64,000 bases of DNA, taken from positions 1,613,501 through 1,677,500 of the forward strand of contig NZ_CP083539.1 in assembly GCF_025144335.1 (NCBI RefSeq), written 5' to 3'. The first letter of the stretch is position 1; every line of letters starts with the position of its first letter. Shown one piece after another: positions 53,912-61,940 of the stretch. The translations under genes were made by a program, and so were the position numbers. A model generated the notes under the pieces. That model was not told where the DNA came from and ran no database searches. It saw only the letters and a program-made list of their open reading frames with translations. This stretch comes from Jannaschia sp. W003. Its GTDB lineage: Bacteria; Pseudomonadota; Alphaproteobacteria; Rhodobacterales; Rhodobacteraceae.

Positions 53912-54235
53912 CTAGATCCCCGTGAGAGTAGGGGAAGGCCCGCCGTGTTCCCCGCCCTGCGTCCCCCGACGCCTCGCGCGCCGTGCCCGAGCCGATGCCT
54001 TGCGGCACCCCTCCCGGCAGAACACCGCATCTGCCCGGCGGTGCAATGGCACGGGATCGCCGCACCACGGGCAGCACCAGCCGCCCCGCTGGACGTTCCG
54101 CAGGATGCGGACGGCGCGCGCTTTGCGGTGGCGGAGGTTCCCGGCCATGAAGGCGCAGAACGTCACCCGCCACGCGGGGGCAGGGCCTTCGCGGACTTGC
54201 TCCGCCCAGACGGTGTTCGGGTGCGGCTCGGGCAT
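53912..54235 (-). CDS. Small zinc-finger-like protein
   Basis: A 107-residue basic protein. The central part has CCPWCGDP and FCREGC, a four-cysteine zinc-ribbon or treble-clef arrangement, followed by a strongly basic tail (RARRARRRG). It may bind nucleic acid. An ATG at 54235 (MPEPHPNTVW) is chosen; upstream in-frame sequence is repeat-rich and probably not coding. It belongs to the mobile module next to the integrase. Confidence 0.55.
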   Translation of the reverse strand: MPEPHPNTVWAEQVREGPAPAWRVTFCAFMAGNLRHRKARAVRILRNVQRGGWCCPWCGDPVPLHRRADAVFCREGCRKASARARRARRRGTQGGEHGGPSPTLTGI

Positions 54236-54270
54236 GGGGTCAACTCGCCGGATGCGGGGGGCTAGTATTG

Positions 54271-54348
54271 AGGGGGCCACAGACGGGTCAGCCCCCCGGC
54301 TCTGTTCACAGTACCCAAAGGGGGCCAACGAAGCCCCGGAGGGGGCCA
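54271..54348. repeat. Iteron-like direct repeats AGGGGGCCA
   Basis: Three exact copies of AGGGGGCCA start at 54271, 54319 and 54340; the last two are 21 bases apart, about two helical turns. They lie in a 290-bp non-coding stretch between small genes of the mobile module. Possible binding sites for a replication or transfer protein. Confidence 0.5.
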
Positions 54349-54525
54349 AGGCGGTTCCCCGCGGACCCGGGGATGGCCGTACGGTCCCCCGATGGCGCCA
54401 CAACCGGCGCTGCGGCGCGCTGGGCGGTTGCGTCACGATGGGGGCACGGACCGTGCGCACCGTTCCCGCCCCCATGCCCCGATCTCCGCAGGGAGTGGTA
54501 ACTATCAGTGTTCCGATCCAGAACC

Positions 54526-55026
54526 CTAGCCCCCGGCGGCTTCGCGCCTGACGGGTTCCAGTTCGGAACCATGCCGGTGCTCACGGTTCTGGAATGGAAC
54601 CGTCGTGCCCCCCGTCTGGTCCGTTCTGGAACCGTGCTCTGCGTTTTCCGCCCGCCATCCTCGCCATTCGTTCGAGGGCGGTTCGCGCCCCTTCGCCTGC
54701 TGCATCGGCTTGAAAGTCAGCCGCCATTCGTGCGCCTTCCGATGGTACCAACTGCCCGGGTTCATCAGCACGATGAATCCCCTGCACTCCAAGTCTTTGA
54801 ACGCCCGCTGCACCGTCGCCTTGCCCATGCCCAGCGCCTTCGCCGCTTCCATATGCGAGAGGAACAGGCGCCCGTTGTTCGAGCCATTGAACCGGGTGTG
54901 CAACTCCAGCAGGACACGCACCGCCGCGCCCGAGAGGCTGCGCCAAGCATCGGATTTCAGCATTCCGTACGGGAGATAGGCAAACTGCCCATCCCCCTTC
55001 TTCGAGTCCCTGCGCCTGCTACTCAT
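54526..55026 (-). CDS. Winged-HTH replication-like protein
   Basis: A 166-residue protein starting MSSRRRDSKKGDGQFAYLPY. Residues 15-115 look like a winged helix-turn-helix (SLSGAAVRVLLELHTRFNG; AAKALGMGKATVQRAFKDLE; GFIVLMNPGSWYHRKAHEWR), as in plasmid or phage replication initiators and regulators. The C-terminal 40 residues are basic and probably disordered. The start overlaps the upstream gene by eight bases. Three inverted GTTCnGGAAC-like motifs lie within its 3' end. Confidence 0.7.
   Translation of the reverse strand: MSSRRRDSKKGDGQFAYLPYGMLKSDAWRSLSGAAVRVLLELHTRFNGSNNGRLFLSHMEAAKALGMGKATVQRAFKDLECRGFIVLMNPGSWYHRKAHEWRLTFKPMQQAKGREPPSNEWRGWRAENAEHGSRTDQTGGTTVPFQNREHRHGSELEPVRREAAGG
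54554..54632. repeat. Cluster of three inverted GTTC/GGAAC motifs
   Basis: GGTTCCAGTTCGGAACC (54554-54570), GGTTCTGGAATGGAACC (54585-54601) and GTTCTGGAAC (54623-54632) are similar inverted repeats within the 3' end of the winged-HTH gene. They may be binding sites for that protein or another island factor, although coding constraint could also contribute. Confidence 0.45.
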
Positions 55027-55333
55027 GGGCGCCGCCGGAGCTACAGCACTGCCGGGCTTCCACCCCCGCCCGCACGTCGGAGGCGGAAGGTGGGAAACGC
55101 AACGCCAGCACATCGCACGGCTCGCGCAGGCGATAGTGCCCGATGCGGTCCGGTCCCCGGTGTTCCGTGAGGATGGGCCAGCCGTACTCGGAGCGGAGGC
55201 GGTGAACGATGGCCCCGAGGCGCCAGCCCCTCACCTCCCCGATCTCGTCCAAGGTGCTGATGGTGCGGCCACGCGCGAGAGCGTGACACGTCCAGGCGAT
55301 CTGCGTTGGGTTGGAGAACCACAGGTCAGACAT
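55019..55333 (-). CDS. Small HTH-like protein
   Basis: A 104-residue protein. Residues 1-70 (MSDLWFSNPTQIAWTCHALA, then GEVRGWRLGAIVHRLRSEYG and GHYRLREP) resemble a helix-turn-helix/winged helix of phage or integrative-element regulators. The last 25 residues are cysteine-containing and weakly conserved-looking. It overlaps the next gene by eight bases, so the two are coupled. Upstream in-frame sequence is probably not coding. Confidence 0.6.
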   Translation of the reverse strand: MSDLWFSNPTQIAWTCHALARGRTISTLDEIGEVRGWRLGAIVHRLRSEYGWPILTEHRGPDRIGHYRLREPCDVLALRFPPSASDVRAGVEARQCCSSGGAHE

Positions 55334-55498
55334 GGCGCCACCCCGCTCTGGCGTGGGAGCGCTGCGTCCCAGTGATGGGACGGGTACTGATTGGGGTTGC
55401 CGGGATGGCCCCGCGTCTGGCATCGAAGGCACCTACCACAGTGGCATTCGATGCTGCGCGGAAGGTCCCGACACCCTGCACGGTGTTGGGACTTTCCA

Positions 55499-55708
55499 TC
55501 ATGCGGCGTCCCCGCTGGGATCGACGCGCTGGGCGGAGAGGTAGGCGTTCAGGTCCGTGCCGTGGTAGCCGATGCGGCGCCCGATGCGGATGAAGGCCGG
55601 GCCGCGGCTGCGGTGCCGCCACTGGGCGAGCTTTTCCACGCTGCCGAGAACGCGCAGTTCGGGGTCCTCGGGGAAGAACACCTTATCGGCGTCGAAGATG
55701 TCTGCCAT
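55499..55708 (-). CDS. AlpA/excisionase-like DNA-binding protein
   Basis: A 69-residue protein with a MerR-like winged helix: LGSVEKLAQWRHRSRGPAFI then RRIGYHGTDLNAYL. These features match AlpA/Xis-type directionality factors that often accompany tyrosine integrases. The ATG at 55708 is preferred to one six bases earlier because AAAGGGA is better spaced. It lies 259 bp from the integrase gene, in the same orientation. Confidence 0.75.
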   Translation of the reverse strand: MADIFDADKVFFPEDPELRVLGSVEKLAQWRHRSRGPAFIRIGRRIGYHGTDLNAYLSAQRVDPSGDAA

Positions 55709-55966
55709 CTGCATTCCCTTTCATGGGGTTGGTTGCAATGGCTGTGAGTCTGGTTCGTCGCCCTTACGCGCACAACCTCGGGTGCCGCCCCACCCCGGTT
55801 GCCTGTGGCAAAACTATCAACGGCCCTTCCGGATTGCCGAAAGGCGGAAGAAAACCATTGCCTTCGGGGGACTAAGGCACGTGGACCGAAGTCGGGAAGC
55901 GGCTAACGAGAACGAATCGGTTACGGTTTCGGTCTGTGTTGCACCTCGCGTAACCACGCCCAGCGC

Positions 55967-57136
55967 TTACTGCGCGATAGCGATTCCCCAGCGTTCCATC
56001 AGCTCCCGCCGCCGCTCCAGTAGATCGGACCGCGCATAGGCCCGTTGCACCTCGGACCCGACCTGATGGGCTAGTGCCGCCTCCGCTACCTCGTGCGGCG
56101 CGCCCGCTTCCTCCGCCGCCCAGTCGCGGAACGTGCTTCGGAACCCGTGCACCGTGTACTGGCCCCGCCCCATGCGCCGCAGCAGCATCAGCATCGCCAT
56201 GTTGGACAGGGGACGGTGCCGCCGCTGCCCCTCGAAAACGTAGTCGAACCCCAGCGCCCGCAGCGGCTCCAGCAGGCGGATCATCTCGTCCGTGAGGGGC
56301 ACCCGATGCTGCACCCCGCCCTTCATGCGCTCCGCCGGGACGGTCCACAGGCGCGCCTCTGCGTCCACCTCCGCCCAGCGCATCCCCAGCACCTCGGACG
56401 TGCGGCAGGCCGTCAGGATCGTGAATTGAAGCGCCTTCGCCGCGGTCGCGCTGCGCGTTTCCAGCTCCGCGTAGAAGGCGGGCACGTCGCGCCACGGCAT
56501 CGCATCGTGATGCTCGGGCCGTGCTTTCACCTTCGGCAGAACCTCCGCCTCGCGTACGCCCGTCACCGGGTTCTCGCCGTCGCGGAAGCCCGCAGACTTC
56601 GCCACGTCCAGAACCGTCTTGATGCGCTGGGCGAGCCGCTTGGCGGTCTCGTGCTTCGCCGTCCAGACCGGCGACAGGCACATCAGCACCTCGGGCTGCC
56701 CGATGGCGTCCACCGGCATCCTACCGATCTTCGGAAAGGCGTAGTCCCGCAGCGTGTTGATCCACTGCGCCCCGTGCTTCGGGTTCTTCCACGTCGGCAG
56801 GCGGTCCAGATGAACCTGTCGGCTCAGTTCCTCGAACGTTGGCACCTCGCGCTTGGCATGGAACCGGGGGTGCAGCCCCGACTTCGCCATGCGCCGGTAC
56901 TCCAGCGCCCGTTCCCGCGCCTGGTTGAGGTTTACCACGTCGGCGCCGCCCAGCCCGAAATCGGTGCGGAGGGGCGCGCCCCTGGTGTTCCGCTGGCCCT
57001 TCACGGTCACTCGCACGATCCAGCGCCGCGCGCCCGAAGGGTCCACAACAAGATAGAGGCCCGCGCCGTCCCCGTGCCGCCCCGGCCCGAGGTTCTCGAC
57101 CAGTCGTTTCGTCAGCTTCCCGCCCAGCGCCGCCAT
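55967..57136 (-). CDS. Tyrosine-type integrase (P4-like)
   Basis: A 389-residue site-specific recombinase. The N-terminal arm-binding region has GPGRHGDGAGLYLVVD, typical of P4-type integrases. Catalytic residues are complete: Arg245 (CRTSEVLG), Lys272, His330 and Arg333 (HGFRSTF), His357 (LAHQV) and Tyr367. A GTG 24 bases upstream is an alternative start. The gene lies 148 bp from the tRNA-Ser 3' end, the expected place for a tRNA-targeting integrase, and it probably inserted and can excise the island. Confidence 0.95.
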   Translation of the reverse strand: MAALGGKLTKRLVENLGPGRHGDGAGLYLVVDPSGARRWIVRVTVKGQRNTRGAPLRTDFGLGGADVVNLNQARERALEYRRMAKSGLHPRFHAKREVPTFEELSRQVHLDRLPTWKNPKHGAQWINTLRDYAFPKIGRMPVDAIGQPEVLMCLSPVWTAKHETAKRLAQRIKTVLDVAKSAGFRDGENPVTGVREAEVLPKVKARPEHHDAMPWRDVPAFYAELETRSATAAKALQFTILTACRTSEVLGMRWAEVDAEARLWTVPAERMKGGVQHRVPLTDEMIRLLEPLRALGFDYVFEGQRRHRPLSNMAMLMLLRRMGRGQYTVHGFRSTFRDWAAEEAGAPHEVAEAALAHQVGSEVQRAYARSDLLERRRELMERWGIAIAQ

Positions 57137-57276
57137 CGCCTGTACCACATTCCATACCACACAAGGAAAGCATACGGACGGAAGCGAACGAAAGCTAGAA
57201 CAACGTCAAATAGGGTGAAAGCGTTGTGTGGCGGGGCCTTGCGCCATCCAACCGTATCGGATGGCATCCCGGAAAA

Positions 57277-57300
57277 GGTGGGGGTGGCGGAGACGAAGGG
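57277..57300. repeat. attR-like 24-bp repeat at tRNA-Ser
   Basis: Identical to 28370-28393. It covers the 3' part of the tRNA-Ser gene plus eight flanking bases on the island side. The integrase lies on the island side of this copy and the intact tRNA on the chromosomal side. Confidence 0.9.
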
Positions 57301-57372
57301 ATTCGAACCCTCGAACGGTTGCCCGTTACTCCCTTAGCAGGGGAGCGCCTTCGACCACTCGGCCACGTCTCC
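57285..57372 (-). tRNA. tRNA-Ser(GCU)
   Basis: On the minus strand the gene reads GGAGACG (acceptor) to CGTCTCC, discriminator G and an encoded CCA. The anticodon arm is CTCCC-CTGCTAA-GGGAG, giving anticodon GCT. A long variable arm (class II) separates it from the T arm (GTTCGAATC). The 88 bases agree with a serine tRNA. Its 3' end is the integration target of the island. Confidence 0.96.
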
Positions 57373-57449
57373 GCGGACCGGCCTATCAGGAGGGCGTCGG
57401 GCGCCGCAAGGGCGGATGACGCCGAGGACACCCCATCGGGAAACGGAAC

Positions 57450-57477
57450 GGGGCGCGGCCCTCGCAGGCCGCGCCCC
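57450..57477 (-). terminator. Hairpin terminator of the L,D-transpeptidase gene
   Basis: A perfect 11-bp stem GGGGCGCGGCC/GGCCGCGCCCC with a 6-base loop, located 24 bases after the transpeptidase stop on the minus strand. It is followed on that strand by a weak T-containing run (GTTCCGTTTCC). Confidence 0.65.
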
Positions 57478-57500
57478 TATCCGCGCCGCCGGCGCGGGGA

Positions 57501-58061
57501 TCAGATGGTCTTGGGGTGCAGCACCACGCGGGCCTTCAGGGGCACGCGCTCGTAGAGGTCGACGATCTCGTCGTTGATGATGCGCGCGCAGCCGTTCGAC
57601 ACGGCCGAGCCGATCGTGTTCGGCGCGTTGGTGCCATGGATGCGCAGGAAGGTGTCGCCGCGGCCCGGCTCGAACAGGTAGAGGGCGCGCGCGCCGAGCG
57701 GGTTGTCCACGCCGCCGGGCATGCCGTCCTCGTACTGCTTGTAGGCGGCCGGGTCGCGCTCGATCATCTCGGGCGTGGGCGTCCAGGACGGCCACTCCTT
57801 CTTGGCGCCCACGAAGAACTCGCCCGACTCGTAGAGGCCGGGGCGGCCCACGCCGCAGCGGTAGCGCATGGCCGTGCCGCCGGGCATCGTCCAGTAGAGC
57901 ATGTAGGCCGAGGGCAGCACGTGCAGCTCGCCGGGCATCACGTCGGCGCGGGTGCGCACCACCACCGGATCGAAGGCCGGCCCCCGCGGAGACACGGCGC
58001 GGGCGGCGTCGGCGGCGAGGAGGGCGGTGAGGCCCGAGGCGATGAAGGCGCGGCGATGCAT
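57501..58061 (-). CDS. L,D-transpeptidase (YkuD family)
   Basis: A 186-residue exported peptidoglycan cross-linking enzyme. The N-terminus MHRRAFIASGLTALLAADAA looks like a Sec or weak Tat signal. The catalytic motif has His142 (IHGTN) and Cys158 (SNGCARI). It would form 3-3 cross-links or attach proteins to peptidoglycan. The ATG at 58061 is chosen because the signal begins there. It is the first chromosomal gene beyond the tRNA. Confidence 0.9.
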   Translation of the reverse strand: MHRRAFIASGLTALLAADAARAVSPRGPAFDPVVVRTRADVMPGELHVLPSAYMLYWTMPGGTAMRYRCGVGRPGLYESGEFFVGAKKEWPSWTPTPEMIERDPAAYKQYEDGMPGGVDNPLGARALYLFEPGRGDTFLRIHGTNAPNTIGSAVSNGCARIINDEIVDLYERVPLKARVVLHPKTI

Positions 58062-58230
58062 CGGCGAACTCCGTGATCTTGCGGTAAACATGTATCGCAG
58101 GGGATTTAGGGAATTACGCGCCGATCCGCGACCCCGCGCCACACACGCTTTGGCGAGGCTCCGCCGGTCGCGGTCCCCGTGTGACGGAAAGGTCGCAATC
58201 CGGGGCCGCGCCGTGTCCGGGGCAGGGACG

Positions 58231-59328
58231 TCAGACGTTGTGCAGGAAGTGCAGCACGTCGCCGTCGCGCACGCGGTAGGTCTTGCCCTCGGCGCGCATC
58301 CTGCCGGCCTCCTTGGCCTCCTTCTCGCCGCCCAGCGAGACGAAGTCGTCGTAAGCGATGGTCTCGGCGCGGATGAAGCCGCGCTCGAAGTCGCCGTGGA
58401 TCACGCCCGCGGCCTGCGGCGCGGTGGTGCCGGCCGGGATGGTCCAGGCGCGCGCCTCCTTGGGGCCGACGGTGAAGTAGGTCTCGAGGTGCAGCAGCTC
58501 GTAGCCGGCGCGGATCAGGCGGTCGAGGCCCGCCTCCTCCAGCCCCATCTCGGCCAGGAACTCGGCCTGCTCGGCGTCATCGAGCTGGGCGATCTGCTCC
58601 TCGATGGCGGCCGAGATGACCACCGTGCCGGCGCCCTGCTCGGCGGCCATGCGGGCGACCGCCTCGGAATGGGCGTTGCCGGTGGCGGCATCGTCCTCGC
58701 CCACGTTGCAGACGTAGAGGATGGGCTTCTGGGTCAGGAGCTGCAGCCCACGCCAGAGCTTGGCGTCCTCGTCCCCCACCTCGACCGTGCGCGCCGGGCG
58801 CCCGTCCTCCAGGGCCGTGCGCGCGGCCTCGAGCAGGCGCTGCTGGGCCACGGCCTCCTTGTCGCCGCCGCGTACCTTGCGGACGATGTTCTGGAGCCGC
58901 CGCTCGACCGACTCGAGGTCGGCGATCATCAGCTCGGTCTCGATGGTCTCGGCGTCGGCCACGGGGTCGACGCGGCCCTCGACGTGGGTCACGTCGCCGT
59001 CCTCGAAGCAGCGCAGCACGTGGGCGATGGCGTCGGTCTCGCGGATGTTGGCGAGGAACTGGTTGCCGAGGCCCTCGCCCTTGCTCGCCCCCTTCACCAG
59101 CCCGGCGATGTCCACGAAGGTCATGCGGGCGGGAATGGTTTGCTTCGACTTCGCCATCTCCGCCAGGCGGTGGAGCCGGGCGTCGGGCACCGCCACGTCG
59201 CCCACGTTGGGCTCGATGGTGCAGAACGGGAAGTTGGCGGCCTGCGCGGCGGCCGTCTTCGTCAGCGCGTTGAAGAGCGTGGACTTGCCGACGTTCGGCA
59301 GCCCCACGATGCCCATGCGAAAGCCCAT
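58231..59328 (-). CDS. ychF: Redox-regulated ATPase YchF
   Basis: A 365-residue Obg-related P-loop ATPase that associates with ribosomes. Walker A is GLPNVGKST at 9-17, with FVDIAGLVKGASKGEGLGNQ near 68 (switch region). The C-terminal TGS domain contains TFFTV-like FTVGPKEARAW and RVRDGDVLHF. Length matches the family. Confidence 0.95.
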   Translation of the reverse strand: MGFRMGIVGLPNVGKSTLFNALTKTAAAQAANFPFCTIEPNVGDVAVPDARLHRLAEMAKSKQTIPARMTFVDIAGLVKGASKGEGLGNQFLANIRETDAIAHVLRCFEDGDVTHVEGRVDPVADAETIETELMIADLESVERRLQNIVRKVRGGDKEAVAQQRLLEAARTALEDGRPARTVEVGDEDAKLWRGLQLLTQKPILYVCNVGEDDAATGNAHSEAVARMAAEQGAGTVVISAAIEEQIAQLDDAEQAEFLAEMGLEEAGLDRLIRAGYELLHLETYFTVGPKEARAWTIPAGTTAPQAAGVIHGDFERGFIRAETIAYDDFVSLGGEKEAKEAGRMRAEGKTYRVRDGDVLHFLHNV

Positions 59329-59384
59329 GGCGTCCTCCTTGGATCGGCGCCGCGCCTACGCGCCCGCGCCGCGGGAGGCAAGCT

Positions 59385-59579
59385 TCAGCGCCGCTCGGCG
59401 CGGTCGCGGTTGCGCTCGAAGATGATGATCCAGGCCAGCACGATGAAGGCCGGGTGGCCGAGGCCGCCCGAGATGATGATCGCGGGCACCCAGACCAGGA
59501 ACGAGATCACGGCGACGATGGGCCGGCCCGCGAGCAGGATCGAGAGCGGCGGCACGAGGAGGGCGAGAAGATAGTTCAT
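59385..59579 (-). CDS. Pmp3/YqaE-like small membrane protein
   Basis: A 64-residue protein with two hydrophobic helices (about 3-22 and 25-50), P-x-x-x-I-L-L and GGLGHPAFIVLAWII features, typical of the Pmp3/YqaE family linked to membrane potential and stress tolerance. The ATG at 59579 is preferred to an upstream in-frame start that lacks a ribosome site. Confidence 0.75.
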   Translation of the reverse strand: MNYLLALLVPPLSILLAGRPIVAVISFLVWVPAIIISGGLGHPAFIVLAWIIIFERNRDRAERR

Positions 59580-59635
59580 GGCCCCCAGATAGGGGCGTAA
59601 GGAGGCGCCGACCATACCCCGGCGAGGCAAATCCC

Positions 59636-60040
59636 GTGACCCCCTACCTGCATTTCCGCGGCACCTGCGCCGAGGCGTTCCGCTTCTACGAGGGGGTGTT
59701 CGGCGGCACCCTGTCCCTGCAGCGCTACGGCGACGCCCCCGAGCCGCTGCCCTTCGCGGGGCCGGAGGACGCCGCCCGCGTGCTCCACGCGGAGCTGCGC
59801 GGCGAGGGGTGGACGCTGATGGGGTCCGACTTCACCTTCGCGGTGGAGGGCGATCCGCAGAAGGCGGTCAGCATCGCGCGCACGGTGGCGGACTTGGCAA
59901 CGGGCGCGGCCCTATTCGAGGCGCTGGAGGCGGACGGCGGCGCGCCCGCGGTGCCCTGGGGGCCGACCTTCTTCGCGCCGGGCTTCGGCATGGTGCGCGA
60001 CCGCTTCGGCACGCACTGGATGATCACCGCGGCGGGGTAG
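59636..60040 (+). CDS. VOC family (PhnB-like) protein
   Basis: A 134-residue protein of the glyoxalase/bleomycin-resistance superfamily, PhnB-like subgroup. FRFYEGVFGGTLSLQRYGD near the N-terminus and a C-terminal DRFGTHWMI are characteristic. Paired beta-alpha-beta-beta-beta units are evident. The reaction is unknown. The GTG start is preceded by GCGAGG. Confidence 0.85.
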   Translation: MTPYLHFRGTCAEAFRFYEGVFGGTLSLQRYGDAPEPLPFAGPEDAARVLHAELRGEGWTLMGSDFTFAVEGDPQKAVSIARTVADLATGAALFEALEADGGAPAVPWGPTFFAPGFGMVRDRFGTHWMITAAG

Positions 60041-60106
60041 GGGGGCGGCCCCGTTGCGCCGCGCCCCCCGGCGGGCTACGCCGCCCCCGCACGGGAGGGA
60101 CCGCAC

Positions 60107-60898
60107 ATGAGCCGCATCGCCGCACGTTTCCGCAAGCTGGAGGCCGAGGGCCGCAAGGCCTTCGTGGCCTACGTCATGGCGGGCGACCCCGATGCGGCCA
60201 CCGCCACCGAGATCGTGCGCGGCCTGCCCAGCGCCGGGGTCGACGTGATCGAGCTGGGGATCCCCTTCACCGACCCGATGGCGGACGGCCCCACGATCCA
60301 GCTTGCCGGCCAGCGCGCGCTGGAGGGGGGCATGACGCTCTCGGCCACGCTGGACACCGTGCGCGCCCTGCGCCGCGACGACGACGAGACGCCGGTGGTC
60401 CTGATGGGCTACTACAACCCCATCTATTCGCGCGGGGTGGATCGCTTCCTCGCCGAGGCCGTGGAGGCCGGCGTGGACGGCCTGATCGTGGTCGACCTGC
60501 CGCCCGAGGAGGACGAGGAGCTGTGCCTGCCCGCCCTGGCGAAGGACATCGACTTCATCCGCCTCGCCACGCCCACCACCGACCGGGCGCGCCTGCCGGT
60601 GGTGCTGCGGAACACCTCCGGATTCGTCTACTACGTCTCGATCACCGGGATCACCGGCGCGGGCGAGGCGAGCGCCGCGAAGGTCGCTCCCGAGGTGGCC
60701 CGGATCAAGGAGGGCACCGCGCTGCCCGTGATCGTGGGCTTCGGCATCAAGACCCCCGAGGCCGCGCGCGACATCGCCGCCGTGGCCGACGGCTGCGTGG
60801 TCGGCTCGGCCATCGTGGACCGGATCGGGCGGGGCGACAGCGTCGAGGACGTGCTCTCTTACGTGCGCTCGCTTGCGGACGGCGCGCACTCGGCCTGA
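60107..60898 (+). CDS. trpA: Tryptophan synthase alpha chain
   Basis: A 263-residue TIM-barrel enzyme that cleaves indole-3-glycerol phosphate to indole and glyceraldehyde 3-phosphate. Catalytic Glu49 and Asp60 are present in [31 protein letters not shown] and GFGIKTPE match the phosphate-binding loops. GGGAGGGACC precedes the ATG. trpB is not adjacent, so it is probably elsewhere. Confidence 0.96.
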   Translation: MSRIAARFRKLEAEGRKAFVAYVMAGDPDAATATEIVRGLPSAGVDVIELGIPFTDPMADGPTIQLAGQRALEGGMTLSATLDTVRALRRDDDETPVVLMGYYNPIYSRGVDRFLAEAVEAGVDGLIVVDLPPEEDEELCLPALAKDIDFIRLATPTTDRARLPVVLRNTSGFVYYVSITGITGAGEASAAKVAPEVARIKEGTALPVIVGFGIKTPEAARDIAAVADGCVVGSAIVDRIGRGDSVEDVLSYVRSLADGAHSA

Positions 60899-60902
60899 AC
60901 GC

Positions 60903-61121
60903 TCACGGCACCGGGTCGTAGCCCGACCCGCCCCACGGGCGGCAGCGCCCGATGCGGCGCAGCGCGAGCCAACCGCCCCGCAGCGCCCCGTGCCGCTCCA
61001 GCGCCTCGAGCGCGTAGGCCGAGCAGGTGGGCTGGAACCGGCAGTTGTGCCCCACCCACGGGCTGCCCACCACGCGGTAGGCGCGGACGGGCAGGGCGAG
61101 GAGGCGGGCGAGGGGGGTCAT
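60903..61121 (-). CDS. yidD: Membrane protein insertion efficiency factor YidD
   Basis: A 72-residue protein aiding YidC-dependent insertion. RFQPTCSAYALEALERHG and the conserved RIGRCRPWGGSGYDPVP end match the family. It is coupled to rnpA by a 4-base overlap, in the usual rpmH-rnpA-yidD order. Confidence 0.94.
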   Translation of the reverse strand: MTPLARLLALPVRAYRVVGSPWVGHNCRFQPTCSAYALEALERHGALRGGWLALRRIGRCRPWGGSGYDPVP

Positions 61122-61477
61122 CGGTGGGCGCGGCGCACGGCGCGGCGCAGGTCGTCCAAGAGGTCGTCCCAGGGCCGCAGGGCGGTCGCGTCCCGGCGCC
61201 CCACCAGTACGTAGTCCCAGCCGGGGCGGCCCAGGCCGCCCAGCACGACGCGCGCCGCCTCGCGCAGGCGCCGCTTGGCGCGGTTGCGGGCCACGGCGTT
61301 GCCGACCTTCTTCGAGCAGGTGAAGCCGACGCCTATCCCTGCATCGCCGTCGCCCCGGTCGCGGGCCTGCAGCAGCATCGATCCGGCGGGCACCCGGGCG
61401 CCTCGGGCGCAGTCCAGGAACTGCCGGCGCGCCTTCAGAACGCGAAGCGGCGCCGGAGGCGGAACCTCCGGCGCCAC
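61118..61477 (-). CDS. rnpA: Ribonuclease P protein component
   Basis: A 119-residue basic protein that supports RNase P catalysis in tRNA maturation. The signature SKKVGNAVARNRAKRRLRE is near residue 55. No better in-frame start exists, so the GTG at 61477 is used, which places a strong hairpin over the first codons. It lies 20 bases after rpmH. Confidence 0.93.
   Translation of the reverse strand: MAPEVPPPAPLRVLKARRQFLDCARGARVPAGSMLLQARDRGDGDAGIGVGFTCSKKVGNAVARNRAKRRLREAARVVLGGLGRPGWDYVLVGRRDATALRPWDDLLDDLRRAVRRAHR
61449..61475 (-). promoter_or_regulatory. Hairpin over the rnpA start codon region
   Basis: A perfect 11-bp stem GGCGCCGGAGG/CCTCCGGCGCC with a 5-base loop begins two bases after the rnpA GTG. 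It could lower rnpA translation relative to rpmH. This is inference from sequence. Confidence 0.5.
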
Positions 61478-61497
61478 GGTCGTTGGGTCTTCGGGAA

Positions 61498-61632
61498 TCA
61501 GGCCGAGAGCGACTTGCGGCCGCGGGCGCGGCGCGCGTTCAGGATCTTGCGGCCGGCCTTGGTGGCCATGCGCGCGCGGAACCCGTGGCGGTGCTTGCGG
61601 ACGAGGTTCGAGGGCTGGAACGTGCGCTTCAT
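61498..61632 (-). CDS. rpmH: Ribosomal protein L34
   Basis: A 44-residue 50S subunit protein starting [20 protein letters not shown] and ending RGRKSLSA, nearly invariant in bacteria. It is the first gene of the rpmH-rnpA-yidD operon. AGAGAGACC lies just before the ATG. Confidence 0.97.
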   Translation of the reverse strand: MKRTFQPSNLVRKHRHGFRARMATKAGRKILNARRARGRKSLSA

Positions 61633-61940
61633 GGTCTCTCTCCGTGGCGTCGGGCCCCGTGGGGCCTCCCGCGCGTCGGCGGGCCTCGTGAATCTGGAAG
61701 CCGCCCCCTACGGCAGGCCCGGGACGGTGTCAACGGTGGCGCCCCGGCGGGGCGGGGGCGGGGGGTCGTGACATGTGGGGCGGCGGTGGCCGTAACACGC
61801 GGAGGCAGGGTCCGTAACAATCGGCCCGGATTCGTGGCCCCGCCGTCACGCCCCCTCACGCCTCCGGCACCCCGGGTATCGCAGGGGCACCCCGCGCGCT
61901 TTGTTGCCGTGACGCCCCCGAATCCCGGAGCCCCGTGCCG
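61633..61940. promoter_or_regulatory. Divergent promoter region of rpmH and TVP38 gene
   Basis: About 308 non-coding bases. CCGTAACA occurs twice (about 61790 and 61811), and the region near rpmH probably contains its strong promoter, though I cannot place -35/-10 boxes confidently in this GC-rich sequence. No gene is seen. Confidence 0.4.
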
